Program-made: the position numbers and the translations under genes | Assembly: GCA_031549905.1 (NCBI GenBank) | Contig: JAVBPC010000024.1 | Span: 60,271 to 124,270, forward strand | Direction of reading: 5' to 3' | DNA length: 64,000 bases | Origin: Avichristensenella sp031549905 | GTDB taxonomy: Bacteria > Bacillota > Clostridia > Christensenellales > Aristaeellaceae | Part shown: one piece after another, positions 41,615 to 50,118 of the stretch | Numbering within the stretch: position 1 is the stretch's first letter | How the letters are laid out: every line of letters begins with the position of its first letter | Notes under the pieces: model-generated | The model's database searches: none | Told to the model about the DNA's origin: nothing | What the model saw: only the letters and a program-made list of their open reading frames with translations

Positions 41615-42565
41615 ATGAGTCTGAGGCTTTCAACCGGCCCGCACATTCTGGCGAAGGATACCACGCAGAAAATCATGCTGGATGTCCTCATCGCGCTTGT
41701 CCCCGCCACGGCGGCCGGCATCTACCTGTTTGGCCTACGGGCCGTCTGGGTTCTGGCGCTTGCCATCGCGTCCGCCGTCATTGCGGAGGCCGCATGGCAG
41801 TATCTTTCGGGCAGGCGCATTCAGGTAAACGACCTTTCTGCCGTCGTTACGGGGCTGCTGCTGGGGCTGAACCTGCCCTCCAGCGCGCCGCTGTGGCTGC
41901 CGGTGATCGGCAGCGCTTTCGCCGTCATCGTTGTCAAGCAGCTGTTTGGCGGCGTCGGCCATAACTTCCTAAACCCCGCGCTGGCCGCGCGCGCCGTGCT
42001 GCTGACCAGCTGGCCCGCCCGCATGACCACGTTCTTCCTGCCGGAAAGGCTGATCCAGCTGGGACAGGATTCCGCCGCGAAGTTCGGCGACGCCGTAACA
42101 AGCGCCACGCCGCTGGTGACCGGCAAATCAAGCCTGATGGATCTGTTCCTGGGCAACATCCCCGGCACCATCGGCGAGGTCTGCAAGGCCGCGATCCTGA
42201 TCGGTTTCCTGTACCTGGTGATCCGCAGGGTCATCGGGCCGCACATTCCGGTGCTGTTTGTGGGCACTGTCGCGCTGATGACGTGGATTCTGGGCGGCGA
42301 CCCGCTGACCGCCATCCTGTCCGGCGGCGTGCTGCTGGGCGCGGTGTTCATGGCCACGGATTATGTCACCAACCCGATGCTGATCCTGGGGCAATGCATA
42401 TTTGCGATCGGCGGCGGCTTGATGGTGGTTTTGATCCGCCAGTACGGCAACTACCCGGAGGGCGTCACCTACGCCATCCTGCTGATGAATGTGCTTACGC
42501 CGCTCATCGACCGCATGATGAAGCGCACCGTATATGGGGAGGTAAAGCAGCATGCCAAAGCGTGA
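41615..42565 (+). CDS. rnfD: Electron transport complex subunit RnfD
   Basis: This 316-residue integral membrane subunit has about ten helices. The flavin-attachment motif lies in GDAVTSATPLV, with Thr165 as the expected FMN acceptor; NPALAARAVLL and GGVGHNFLNP are family signatures. RnfD carries electrons across the membrane toward RnfG. ATG 41615 (MSLRLST) follows AAGGAGG; the frame further upstream lies inside rnfC. It overlaps the rnfE start by 14 bases. Confidence 0.97.
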   Translation: MSLRLSTGPHILAKDTTQKIMLDVLIALVPATAAGIYLFGLRAVWVLALAIASAVIAEAAWQYLSGRRIQVNDLSAVVTGLLLGLNLPSSAPLWLPVIGSAFAVIVVKQLFGGVGHNFLNPALAARAVLLTSWPARMTTFFLPERLIQLGQDSAAKFGDAVTSATPLVTGKSSLMDLFLGNIPGTIGEVCKAAILIGFLYLVIRRVIGPHIPVLFVGTVALMTWILGGDPLTAILSGGVLLGAVFMATDYVTNPMLILGQCIFAIGGGLMVVLIRQYGNYPEGVTYAILLMNVLTPLIDRMMKRTVYGEVKQHAKA

Positions 42566-43193
42566 AAATTCATTGGGTTCCGTTTTCATGAACGGCATCC
42601 TGAACGAAAACCCGACCTTCCGGCTGGTGCTGGGCGTTTGCCCCACGCTGGCGACAACCACCGCCGCGATCAACGGCCTGGGCATGGGCATTGCGGCCAC
42701 GTTCGTGCTGGTCGGCTCCAACGTTGTCATTTCTTTGCTGAGGAAGTTTATCCCCGATAAGGTGCGCATCCCGGCATTTATCCTGGTCATCTGCACGTTT
42801 GTCACGATGGTGCAGATGCTGATGCAGGCATACCTGCCCAGCCTGTATGAATCGCTGGGCCTGTTCCTGCCGCTGATCGTTGTCAACTGCATCATCCTGG
42901 CGCGCGCGGAAGCGTTTGCTTCCAAGAACCCGGTGCTCTCCTCCGCCGCGGATGGGTTGGGCATGGGCATCGGCTTTACGCTGGCGCTGACGCTGATTGG
43001 CGCTATCCGCGAGCTGATCGGCAACGGCACCCTTTTCAATCAAGCCGTGATGGGCGCCGCGTATGAGCCGATGTTGCTGCTGGTGCTAGCCCCGGGCGCG
43101 TTCATCACATTTGGCCTGGTGCTGGGCATCATCAACGCGCTGACCGCCAGATCCCAGAAAAACAAGGCCGCGAAGGGAGGCGTGAAGGCATGA
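42552..43193 (+). CDS. rnfE: Electron transport complex subunit RnfE
   Basis: This 213-residue membrane protein has six helices and is homologous to RnfA. It starts NGILNENPTFRLVLGVCPTLATTT, with the Cys in helix 1 (GVCP) that helps hold the intramembrane iron-sulfur centre shared with RnfA, and IVVNCIILARAEAFASKNP with the second Cys. It lies between rnfD and rnfA with overlapping ends (ATGA with rnfA). In canonical clostridial operons rnfG sits before this gene; here it has moved to the front. Confidence 0.97.
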   Translation: MPKRENSLGSVFMNGILNENPTFRLVLGVCPTLATTTAAINGLGMGIAATFVLVGSNVVISLLRKFIPDKVRIPAFILVICTFVTMVQMLMQAYLPSLYESLGLFLPLIVVNCIILARAEAFASKNPVLSSAADGLGMGIGFTLALTLIGAIRELIGNGTLFNQAVMGAAYEPMLLLVLAPGAFITFGLVLGIINALTARSQKNKAAKGGVKA

Positions 43194-43777
43194 CAATGAG
43201 CGTTACCAATGTGCTGCTCTTCATGGTGAACTGCATTCTCGTCAATAACTATATCTTTTCCAGGTTTCTGGGCTGCTGTCCGTTCCTGGGCGTTTCCAGC
43301 AAGGTTGGCACGGCCGCGGGCATGGGCATCGCCGTCACGTTCGTCATGGCGCTGGCGTCGCTGTTCACCTGGCTTGTGTACAATTACATCTTAGTGCCGC
43401 TGGATCTGACGTACCTGAACACCATCGCGTTCATCCTGGTTATCGCGTCACTCGTGCAGTTCGTTGAGATGTTCATGAAAAAGTCGATGAAGGCGCTGTA
43501 TAGCGCCCTGGGCATCTACCTGCCGCTGATCACCACCAACTGCGCGGTGCTGGGCGTAACGATTCTGAACATCACGCAGGAATACAACCTGGTGTGGGCG
43601 GTGCTCAACGGCACATTCAGCGCGCTGGGCTTCCTGCTGGCGATCGTGCTGATGGCGGGCGTCCGCGAGCGGCTGGAATCCTCCAATATTCCCAAGTGCC
43701 TCAAGGGTTTTCCGATCTGCCTGATCACTGCCGGCCTCCTGTCCGTGGCGTTCATGGGCTTTGCGGGCATGGTGTAA
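43190..43777 (+). CDS. rnfA: Electron transport complex subunit RnfA
   Basis: This 195-residue membrane protein has six helices: VNCILVNNYIFSRFLGCCPFLGV at the N-terminus and LITTNCAVLGVTILN in the middle, both holding the conserved Cys residues of the intramembrane Fe-S centre formed with RnfE. GGGAGG lies upstream; ATG 43190 overlaps the rnfE stop, and an ATG two codons on is also possible. It forms part of the ion-translocating core of Rnf. Confidence 0.97.
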   Translation: MTMSVTNVLLFMVNCILVNNYIFSRFLGCCPFLGVSSKVGTAAGMGIAVTFVMALASLFTWLVYNYILVPLDLTYLNTIAFILVIASLVQFVEMFMKKSMKALYSALGIYLPLITTNCAVLGVTILNITQEYNLVWAVLNGTFSALGFLLAIVLMAGVRERLESSNIPKCLKGFPICLITAGLLSVAFMGFAGMV

Positions 43778-43793
43778 CGAAAGGAGCGCAAGC

Positions 43794-44594
43794 ATGAACA
43801 TTACAGCCATTCTATACGCCGCGCTCGCCCTGGGAGGCATAGGTGTGGTATTCGGCGTGGTCTTAAGCTTTGCGGATAAGAAATTCGCCGTTGCGGTGGA
43901 TGAGCGCGTGGAAAAAGTCCGCGCGGCGCTGCCCGGCGCCAACTGCGGCGCGTGCGGCTATGCGGGCTGCGATGCTTTTGCACAGGCCGTGGTAAACGGC
44001 ACGGCGAAGGCGAACGGTTGCATCCCCGGCGGGGCGTCATCCGCAAAGGCACTTGGCGAGATCATGGGTGAAAAGGTGGAAGAAGAAGCGCCGATGATCG
44101 CCAAGGTGGTTTGCCAGGGCGAAAAGGGCGTATCCAAAGAGCGCTATCAGTACGACGGCTACGAAAGCTGCCAGATGGCATCCGGCATGGCGGGCGGCCC
44201 CAAGAAGTGCCCGTACGCTTGCGTGGGCCTTGGCGACTGCGTAAAAGTGTGCGCGTTCGATGCGCTGACCGTGGTGAACGGCCTTGCGCGCGTGGATGAG
44301 AAGAAGTGCACCGCGTGCGGCATGTGCGCGAAAATTTGCCCGCGCCACTCCATTCAGCTGATGCCCAGGAACGCCACCGTAACCGTGCGCTGCCAGAACC
44401 GCGATCCCGGCAGGATGGCGCGCGAAGAGTGCATGAAGGCGTGCATCGCCTGCAAGCGCTGCGAAAAGGAATGCCCGCATGGCGCGATCCTGGTCACAGA
44501 TGGGTTTGCCAGGATTGACACCGACAAGTGCACCCGCTGCGGCGCGTGTGCAAAGGTGTGCCCGGTGGGCTGCATTACCGTGGCGCATGACTGA
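43794..44594 (+). CDS. rnfB: Electron transport complex subunit RnfB
   Basis: This 266-residue iron-sulfur subunit has an N-terminal membrane helix (ILYAALALGGIGVVFGVVLS), the Fe-S domain ANCGACGYAGCDAFAQAVV, and then four further cysteine sets (CPYACVGLGDCVKVC, CTACGMCAKICP, CIACKRCEKECP, CTRCGACAKVCP), giving about five 4Fe-4S clusters. It accepts electrons from reduced ferredoxin. ATG 43794 with AAGGAG is chosen; the upstream frame overlaps rnfA. It is the last rnf gene. No clear terminator is visible in the 75 bases after it. Confidence 0.97.
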   Translation: MNITAILYAALALGGIGVVFGVVLSFADKKFAVAVDERVEKVRAALPGANCGACGYAGCDAFAQAVVNGTAKANGCIPGGASSAKALGEIMGEKVEEEAPMIAKVVCQGEKGVSKERYQYDGYESCQMASGMAGGPKKCPYACVGLGDCVKVCAFDALTVVNGLARVDEKKCTACGMCAKICPRHSIQLMPRNATVTVRCQNRDPGRMAREECMKACIACKRCEKECPHGAILVTDGFARIDTDKCTRCGACAKVCPVGCITVAHD

Positions 44595-44669
44595 TAGGGT
44601 TTGCTGACACAAAGGGCCGTCGCTGGTGGGTTTCCGCCGCGGCGGCCTGCTGCTACAAGGGGTTATTGC

Positions 44670-45647
44670 ATGCAAGAGCAAATCGTTGCCGATCTGAAAG
44701 AAAGCTACGGGATAATCTTTGACCAGATCACGCCGGTGTCGGGCGGATTTATGAACCTGAAATGGAAGATTCGCACCGAACAAGGCAAGCTGCTGGTCAA
44801 ACAATACAGCACAAAGCGGTTTGGCAAAGAAAAAATGGCACGAATCGAATGCGCGCTGCAAAGGCAGCTTGTTCTTGAAAAAAGCGGCATTCTCAGCCCA
44901 CATTTGTGGCAGCATGGGGGCCGCGTGATCCGCCGGCTGGATGCGGAAACGGTCTACATGGTGATGAATTTTTGCCCGGGAAAGACAGAAACGCCCGGCA
45001 CAATCACGGCGGCGCAAATGCGCAGCCTGGGCAGCGCCTGCGCCGCAATGCACCGTGCGTTTTCTGCGTTGCCGCCGCCGACCGATAAGGGCCTGCTGCC
45101 CACCTTTGGCGGCTTCACGCAGGAATCGCTATGGGAAAGCTTTAGCACCCGTATGGAGAAATGCCAGACGGGTGACCCCGCTGAATACAGGGACGCGCTG
45201 CTTGCGCTGCGGCCAATTCTACGGCGGCTTGCGCCCGGCTTTTTTGACAAATTCCCCAAAGGCTATGCGCATGAGGACTTCCATGCCGGGAACATCCTTT
45301 TCGGCATGGACTGCGTATCCGCAATCCTGGATTTTGACCGCAACTGCTACAGCTACCCCGCGCATGATATAGGCAGGGCGATACTGTCCTTCGCGTTGGA
45401 AGGAGACAGGCTGAACCCCGAAAACGTGCGCGCTTTCCGCGAAGGCTATGCGGAGCACTTACCGCTGACCTTGCCCGATATCGCAGATGCGTTGCGCCTT
45501 GCATGGTGCATTGAAACAGAATGGTGGATTGAGCCGAAGTATTTCAGCGAATGTGATGAGATTGCAAGGCGTTTCCGCGATGAAATGCTATGGCTGACGG
45601 AGCATTGGTTTGAAATGGATATCCTGCTATCACCAGCCGGGAGGTAA
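44670..45647 (+). CDS. Aminoglycoside phosphotransferase-fold kinase (APH/CotS-like)
   Basis: This 325-residue protein kinase-like small-molecule kinase has an N-terminal nucleotide lobe (GGFMNLKWKIRTEQGKLLVKQY, with the ATP Lys), the catalytic loop HEDFHAGN (His201, Asp203, Asn208) and the metal Asp221 in LDFDRN. The family includes antibiotic and choline kinases and, in spore formers, coat proteins of the CotS type; the nearby yunB makes a spore-related role plausible, but resistance function is not supported. ATG 44670 follows AAGGGG. It is followed after 2 bases by an M28 peptidase gene. Confidence 0.85.
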   Translation: MQEQIVADLKESYGIIFDQITPVSGGFMNLKWKIRTEQGKLLVKQYSTKRFGKEKMARIECALQRQLVLEKSGILSPHLWQHGGRVIRRLDAETVYMVMNFCPGKTETPGTITAAQMRSLGSACAAMHRAFSALPPPTDKGLLPTFGGFTQESLWESFSTRMEKCQTGDPAEYRDALLALRPILRRLAPGFFDKFPKGYAHEDFHAGNILFGMDCVSAILDFDRNCYSYPAHDIGRAILSFALEGDRLNPENVRAFREGYAEHLPLTLPDIADALRLAWCIETEWWIEPKYFSECDEIARRFRDEMLWLTEHWFEMDILLSPAGR

Positions 45648-45649
45648 AC

Positions 45650-46585
45650 ATGCACCCAATCACGGAAGAAATACTTGAAAAGTGGCAGGTGCGCAAAACG
45701 GCGGCGCAGAAGGCCGCGTTCCGCGCGTTCCTATCGGAAAAGCTGGCGGCGGAGGGCATCGCGCTGTTTGAGGAGCGCAAGGGCACATCCGACGCAACGG
45801 TAAACCTGGTCGTGGGCGATCCAGAGCGCGCGCCCATCTTCTTCACCGCGCACTATGACACCTGTGCGCGGCTGCCCATCCCCAATTTTATGGCCCCAAT
45901 GAACTTTCTGCTCACCTTTTTGTATCAGATGCTGCTGATTATTGTGCCGATGGCGGCATCCATTGGGCTGACGGTGCTTATCGGCGTGCCGATGGCAATG
46001 TCGGGCGTACCATCCACTGTGGTCGGCGGGCTGGCCGGGTTGTTGTGCTGGGGCATGTTTTCGCTAATCATCTATGGCCCGGCAAACCCGCGAAACGCGA
46101 ACGACAACACATCCGGCGTGGCGGTGCTGCTGGAAACGCTGCTGTCCATGCCTGAAGCGGACCGCGCACGCTGCTGCTTCGTATTCTTCGATAACGAGGA
46201 AAAAGGGCTGGTCGGCGCGCGGCTGTTCTTAAAGCAGCACCCGCGCGTATCCACACAAAAGACGCTGATCAACTTCGACTGCGTATCCGACGGCGATCAT
46301 CTGCTGCTGGTACTTTCAAAGAAGCTGCAAAAAGACACGGCATTGGTAAACCACCTGGAACCCGCTCTACCCCTGCCTGACGGAAAAACCCTGCATATCG
46401 CCCCCACATCGCGCGCGTTTTACCCGTCGGATCAGTTTCTGTACAAGAAGTCCGTGGGCGTGGCGGCGCTGCACCACAAAAAGGGGCTGGGCTTGTACAT
46501 GTCCCGCATCCATACGCCGCGCGATACGCGCTTTGACCGCGCAAACATCGAAGCTTTGCGGCAATTCGCGGTAAATTTGGTCTGA
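45650..46585 (+). CDS. Membrane-embedded M28 family zinc peptidase
   Basis: This 311-residue protein has the M28 metal-site residues: His68 and Asp70 in AHYDT, Asp152 in NDNTSGVAVLLE, the Glu183-Glu184 pair in NEEKG, Asp in NFDCVSDGD, and a C-terminal His in RIHTPRD. Between the first two motifs (about 84-145) are two or three hydrophobic helices, so the two halves of the active site are joined through the membrane. Such peptidases remove N-terminal residues. AGGAGG precedes ATG 45650, and the gene follows the APH-like kinase by 2 bases. No signal peptide is present, so the catalytic part is probably cytoplasmic. Confidence 0.88.
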   Translation: MHPITEEILEKWQVRKTAAQKAAFRAFLSEKLAAEGIALFEERKGTSDATVNLVVGDPERAPIFFTAHYDTCARLPIPNFMAPMNFLLTFLYQMLLIIVPMAASIGLTVLIGVPMAMSGVPSTVVGGLAGLLCWGMFSLIIYGPANPRNANDNTSGVAVLLETLLSMPEADRARCCFVFFDNEEKGLVGARLFLKQHPRVSTQKTLINFDCVSDGDHLLLVLSKKLQKDTALVNHLEPALPLPDGKTLHIAPTSRAFYPSDQFLYKKSVGVAALHHKKGLGLYMSRIHTPRDTRFDRANIEALRQFAVNLV

Positions 46586-46625
46586 CTCATTCTTTTTTCG
46601 CATATCCTGTGCGGGGTGATATCGC

Positions 46626-47288
46626 ATGACCGCGCAGATGAAGGCGAAAACCTACCGGAAGCCCCGCCGCCTGTACTGGCGGGTGCTGGTGGTAATCCTG
46701 ATTCCGGTGCTGCTGTTTATCTGGATGGATCACAACCTGCGCCCGGTGATCCTATCCATGGCGGAGGCGCGCGCCCGCGTGATGGCGGTGCAGGCGATGA
46801 ACGACGCCGTATTCCAGGTGATGCGCACCGGCGGCGTGTACAGCGACCTGATGGATGTGGTGATGGATTCGAGCGGGCGCGTATCCATGATGCAGGCAAA
46901 CACTGCGCGCATGAACGAGATGGCCACGCAGACGGTGCTGGCCGTGCAAAACAACCTGGAAAACATCGCGTCATCCGGCATCGGCATCCCGCTGGGCTCG
47001 GCAACGGGCATCAAGCTGCTGGCCGGCAGCGGGCCGACGATTCATGTGGATGTGGTGCCGGTGGGCGCGGTATCCACTGAGTTTGTCAGCGAGTTTTCCT
47101 CCGCGGGCATCAACCAAACGCGCCACCGCATCTATCTGCAGGTGAACACCACCGTGCAGATGGTCATCCCCACGGGCACCAAAACTGCCGCCGTATCGGC
47201 GCATGTGCCGGTGGCGGAGTCGATTATCGTGGGCGATGTGCCCAATTCTTTTGTCGATGTGGGATACTCAACCGGAACTACGCCGTAA
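46626..47288 (+). CDS. yunB: Sporulation protein YunB
   Basis: This 220-residue protein has one N-terminal membrane helix (LYWRVLVVILIPVLLFIWM) and a mostly outer domain. The segments LRPVILSMAEARARVMAVQAM, ANTARMNEMATQTVLAVQNN and the GIGIPLGSATGIKLLAGSGP signature match YunB, a SigE-controlled protein needed for efficient spore formation in Bacillus and found widely in spore-forming Bacillota. ATG 46626 is used. This gene is the best sign that the organism, or its recent ancestor, forms spores. Confidence 0.9.
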   Translation: MTAQMKAKTYRKPRRLYWRVLVVILIPVLLFIWMDHNLRPVILSMAEARARVMAVQAMNDAVFQVMRTGGVYSDLMDVVMDSSGRVSMMQANTARMNEMATQTVLAVQNNLENIASSGIGIPLGSATGIKLLAGSGPTIHVDVVPVGAVSTEFVSEFSSAGINQTRHRIYLQVNTTVQMVIPTGTKTAAVSAHVPVAESIIVGDVPNSFVDVGYSTGTTP

Positions 47289-47303
47289 CACAAGGAGCAC
47301 GCT

Positions 47304-48500
47304 ATGCGTTACAGAATCAACCCGAAGAATGGCGACAGGCTATCGCAGCTGGGCCTTGGGGCTATGCGCCTGCCGCGCAAGGGCAGCCGGATCGATCAGG
47401 AGAAGGCAAACGCGCTGATCGCGCGGGCAGCCGAACTGGGCGTCAATTATTTCGATACCGCGTACATCTACCCCGGTTCCGAAGAGGCGCTGGGCGAGGC
47501 CCTGCGCACGGGCGGGCTGCGCGGCAAGGTACACATCGCCACCAAGCTACCGCTGCACATGGTGCGCACCGCGGCGGACATCGACAGGCTGTTCGGTCGC
47601 CAGCTGGAGCGCCTTCAGACGGACCGGATCGATTACTATCTGCTGCACATGCTGGCAAACCCGGCAGCACTGCGCAAAATGGAACTGCTTGGCATTGTGC
47701 CATGGATTGACGCGAAAAAGAAAGCCGGGCAGATTCGCAACATCGGCTTTTCCTTCCACGGCGGGCGGCAGGATTTTGAGGCGTTGCTTTCGTGCTACCC
47801 GTGGGATTTTTGCATGATCCAGTATAACTACATGGATGAGCACAATCAGGCCGGGCGCGCGGGTCTTTGCCGCGCGGCGGAGATGGGGCTACCGGTATTC
47901 GTGATGGAGCCGCTGCGCGGGGGCATGCTGGTAAACGGGCTGCCGGAAGCGGCGCGCCAAGCGTTTGCCGGCGCTGATGCCGGTCGATCTCTTGCCGACT
48001 GGGGGCTGCGCTGGGTGTTCAACCACAGCGAGGTGACGCTGGCGCTATCCGGTATGGGCGATCTGGCGCAGCTGGAAGAGAACATCCGCATTGCGGACGC
48101 GTGCCCGCCCGGCTGCCTGACGGACGCGGAGCGCGCGGCATATGGTGAGGCCCTTTCCGCGATCAACAGCGCCATCCGCGTGCCCTGCACGGGCTGCGGG
48201 TATTGCCTGCCTTGCCCGCGCGGCGTGGATATTCCCACCTGTTTCGCCTGCTACAACGAGAAGTTTACGCGCGGGCGCGTTCAGGCTGTGAAGCATTATG
48301 TCATGCATACCGGCGCGCTGTACGAGGCGCGGCGCTTCGCCTCAAACTGCATACAATGCCGTGCGTGCGAGGCGCGCTGCCCGCAGGGCATCAAAATTGC
48401 GGACAAGCTGCGCGATGCGTCGCGAGCGCTGGAGTCCTTCTGGTTCAGGCCCGCAATGGGGGTGGCGCGGAGGGTTACAAAAGGGAAAGGAAGAGGGTAA
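47304..48500 (+). CDS. Aldo/keto reductase with C-terminal 4Fe-4S domain
   Basis: This 398-residue oxidoreductase starts with an aldo/keto reductase barrel (LGLGAMRLPRKG, FDTAYIYPGSEEALGEAL, the catalytic Asp-Tyr-Lys set with Lys in HIATKLPLHM, and YLLHML). The C-terminus holds two iron-sulfur motifs (CTGCGYCLPCP with CFACYN, and CIQCRACEARCPQG). Proteins of this build are common in anaerobic Clostridia; their substrates are mostly unknown. AAGGAG precedes ATG 47304. It is followed after 3 bases by a flavodoxin-like reductase, a likely electron partner. Confidence 0.93.
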   Translation: MRYRINPKNGDRLSQLGLGAMRLPRKGSRIDQEKANALIARAAELGVNYFDTAYIYPGSEEALGEALRTGGLRGKVHIATKLPLHMVRTAADIDRLFGRQLERLQTDRIDYYLLHMLANPAALRKMELLGIVPWIDAKKKAGQIRNIGFSFHGGRQDFEALLSCYPWDFCMIQYNYMDEHNQAGRAGLCRAAEMGLPVFVMEPLRGGMLVNGLPEAARQAFAGADAGRSLADWGLRWVFNHSEVTLALSGMGDLAQLEENIRIADACPPGCLTDAERAAYGEALSAINSAIRVPCTGCGYCLPCPRGVDIPTCFACYNEKFTRGRVQAVKHYVMHTGALYEARRFASNCIQCRACEARCPQGIKIADKLRDASRALESFWFRPAMGVARRVTKGKGRG

Positions 48501-48503
48501 ACC

Positions 48504-49067
48504 ATGAAAGTGCTTGGAATATCCGGAACCCCACGAAAAGGCGGCAACTCAGAAATACTGCTGCGTGCCGCCCTGGAGCCTTTTCAGGAGGCAAACTGGG
48601 ATATCACAGAAATCTTGCTTTCCGAAAAGAAGATAGGCATGTGCGTTGGCTGCGAAACCTGCTGCGAAAAAAAGGCATGCTGGATTGATGATGATATGCA
48701 TGACGTATACGAAGCATACGCCGCGTGCGACGCCATCGTCATTTCTGCCCCCGCATACTGGAGGAACGTCCCGGCGCAGCTAAAAGCTTTGTTTGACAGG
48801 ACCTTTGCGGCCAAAAATAGGCCGCTTGAAGGCAAATTGGGCGGTGCTATCGCGGTTGGAAGAGGTTCAAGCGGCGGACAATCCATTGTGCTGAACATCA
48901 TTCATAATTTCTACCTGTCAAGCGGCGTTTTGTGCGTGCCGGGTGAACTGAACGGCGTTACTGCCTGCGCGGATAAGCCGGGCGATATTTCAGGCCAGCC
49001 GCGTCGGTTGGAGCAGGCAAGGATACTGGGCAGAAACATTATCAGGTACTTTAAAAAAAGAGATTAG
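48504..49067 (+). CDS. Flavodoxin-fold NAD(P)H-dependent oxidoreductase
   Basis: This 187-residue FMN reductase family protein has the phosphate-binding loop GISGTPRKGGNSEILL near the N-terminus, an internal Cys-rich CVGCETCCEKKACWIDDDM that could hold an iron-sulfur cluster, and PAYWRNVPAQLKALFDR for flavin contact. Similar iron-sulfur flavoproteins (Isf-like) occur in anaerobes. It lies 3 bases after the aldo/keto reductase and probably shares its transcript. ATG 48504 follows AAGAGGG. It may reduce oxygen species or pass electrons; the exact role is unknown. Confidence 0.9.
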   Translation: MKVLGISGTPRKGGNSEILLRAALEPFQEANWDITEILLSEKKIGMCVGCETCCEKKACWIDDDMHDVYEAYAACDAIVISAPAYWRNVPAQLKALFDRTFAAKNRPLEGKLGGAIAVGRGSSGGQSIVLNIIHNFYLSSGVLCVPGELNGVTACADKPGDISGQPRRLEQARILGRNIIRYFKKRD

Positions 49068-49140
49068 GGTCAAAGAACCCTGAAACGCCTCCCCCGGCCT
49101 TGCGGTCGGGATGGCTGAGCTATCCCCTATAGTTCGGCTG

Positions 49141-50058
49141 TTATCTTTGCGCATTTTTCCCCCAAATGTGCTTGCGACCGGGCATTTCACGCGGCGCAAA
49201 GCCCAAGGCAGAAACAGCCGCTATTCTGGCGCCCGCGCTGGGTATCGCCTTCGTCATCATCTCCTCCACATCAAACAGCGGAAAGAATTCCGCCGCACAC
49301 AGCGAGAACAGCTCGCTAAGGTACGGCTCTTTCTCATATTTGGATGCGATATCCAGCCGCAAAATGCCGCTGGGCGTTTTGTATTGTCCTACCTTGCCAA
49401 ACATCTCTATCGTTCCGATTGCATGTGCCGACGCCTTGTCAATGATCGCGAACCTGACGTACCCCTCCACGCGATATCCTTCTAGCCAAAAGGCGATGCA
49501 TTCCTGCATCTCCTCCAGCCGCTGGTAGCGGAAATCGCTGGTGCAGCCCTCCCTGTGGAACAGTGGCTGCGCTTTCGGGTCGCTGTAGCAGGCAAGCAGA
49601 TCCTCCGCGTCCTCCATGCGCACAAGCCGCAGCGCGAAATGCTCCGTGTCAAACTCCGGACATTTCGCGTACGGGTCATGAGTACCAAAGCGCAGCAGCC
49701 GCAGGATTTCCCCTTCGGTTTCAAATGCGTCATAGTCGCCCTTCAGCCCGCCGGGGTTGTGGTAGCTGATCCCGTTTTCCCGGTTTATACGAAGCCGGTT
49801 CAGCAAATCTTCCTTGCCAAAGCGCCGCGCATACCGGTTAAATGCCCGGTTGCGCACACCCTGCAGCATCCCTTCGCCGCAAGGGAACTGGTCGCACTGA
49901 TAGCAGCCGTCCAAGCCTTTTCCCATCGCGCACTTGTAAACGGAGCAGTCGCTGCCCATCGCACACCCGCGCGCTTTGCATCCCAGGCAATCCGTTTCGC
50001 TGCATAGCACGCATGCAAGCCCGCACAGCGCAAGGTCTCTTTCCATGCGAAAATCCAT
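49141..50058 (-). CDS. Fusion of DUF3795 cysteine-rich domain and GNAT acetyltransferase
   Basis: The N-terminal part (about residues 5-110) is a DUF3795-type domain with many cysteines (CGLACVLCSETDCLGCKARGC, CSVYKC, GCYQCDQFPC), a metal-binding family of unknown function. The C-terminal part (about 135-305) is a GNAT domain (LRLVRMEDAEDLLACYSDP, RFAIIDKASAHAIGTIEMF, LRLDIASKYE), which usually transfers acetyl from acetyl-CoA to an amine. ATG 50058 follows GGGAGGGG. The WYL regulator gene lies 60 bases upstream in the same direction and may control it. The pairing of the two domains in one chain is unusual. Confidence 0.85.
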   Translation of the reverse strand: MDFRMERDLALCGLACVLCSETDCLGCKARGCAMGSDCSVYKCAMGKGLDGCYQCDQFPCGEGMLQGVRNRAFNRYARRFGKEDLLNRLRINRENGISYHNPGGLKGDYDAFETEGEILRLLRFGTHDPYAKCPEFDTEHFALRLVRMEDAEDLLACYSDPKAQPLFHREGCTSDFRYQRLEEMQECIAFWLEGYRVEGYVRFAIIDKASAHAIGTIEMFGKVGQYKTPSGILRLDIASKYEKEPYLSELFSLCAAEFFPLFDVEEMMTKAIPSAGARIAAVSALGFAPREMPGRKHIWGKNAQR

Positions 50059-50118
50059 GTTGATCCCCTCCCTGCGAACAAGCATAACACACCAATGGCG
50101 ACATCAGTGTGTCATCAT

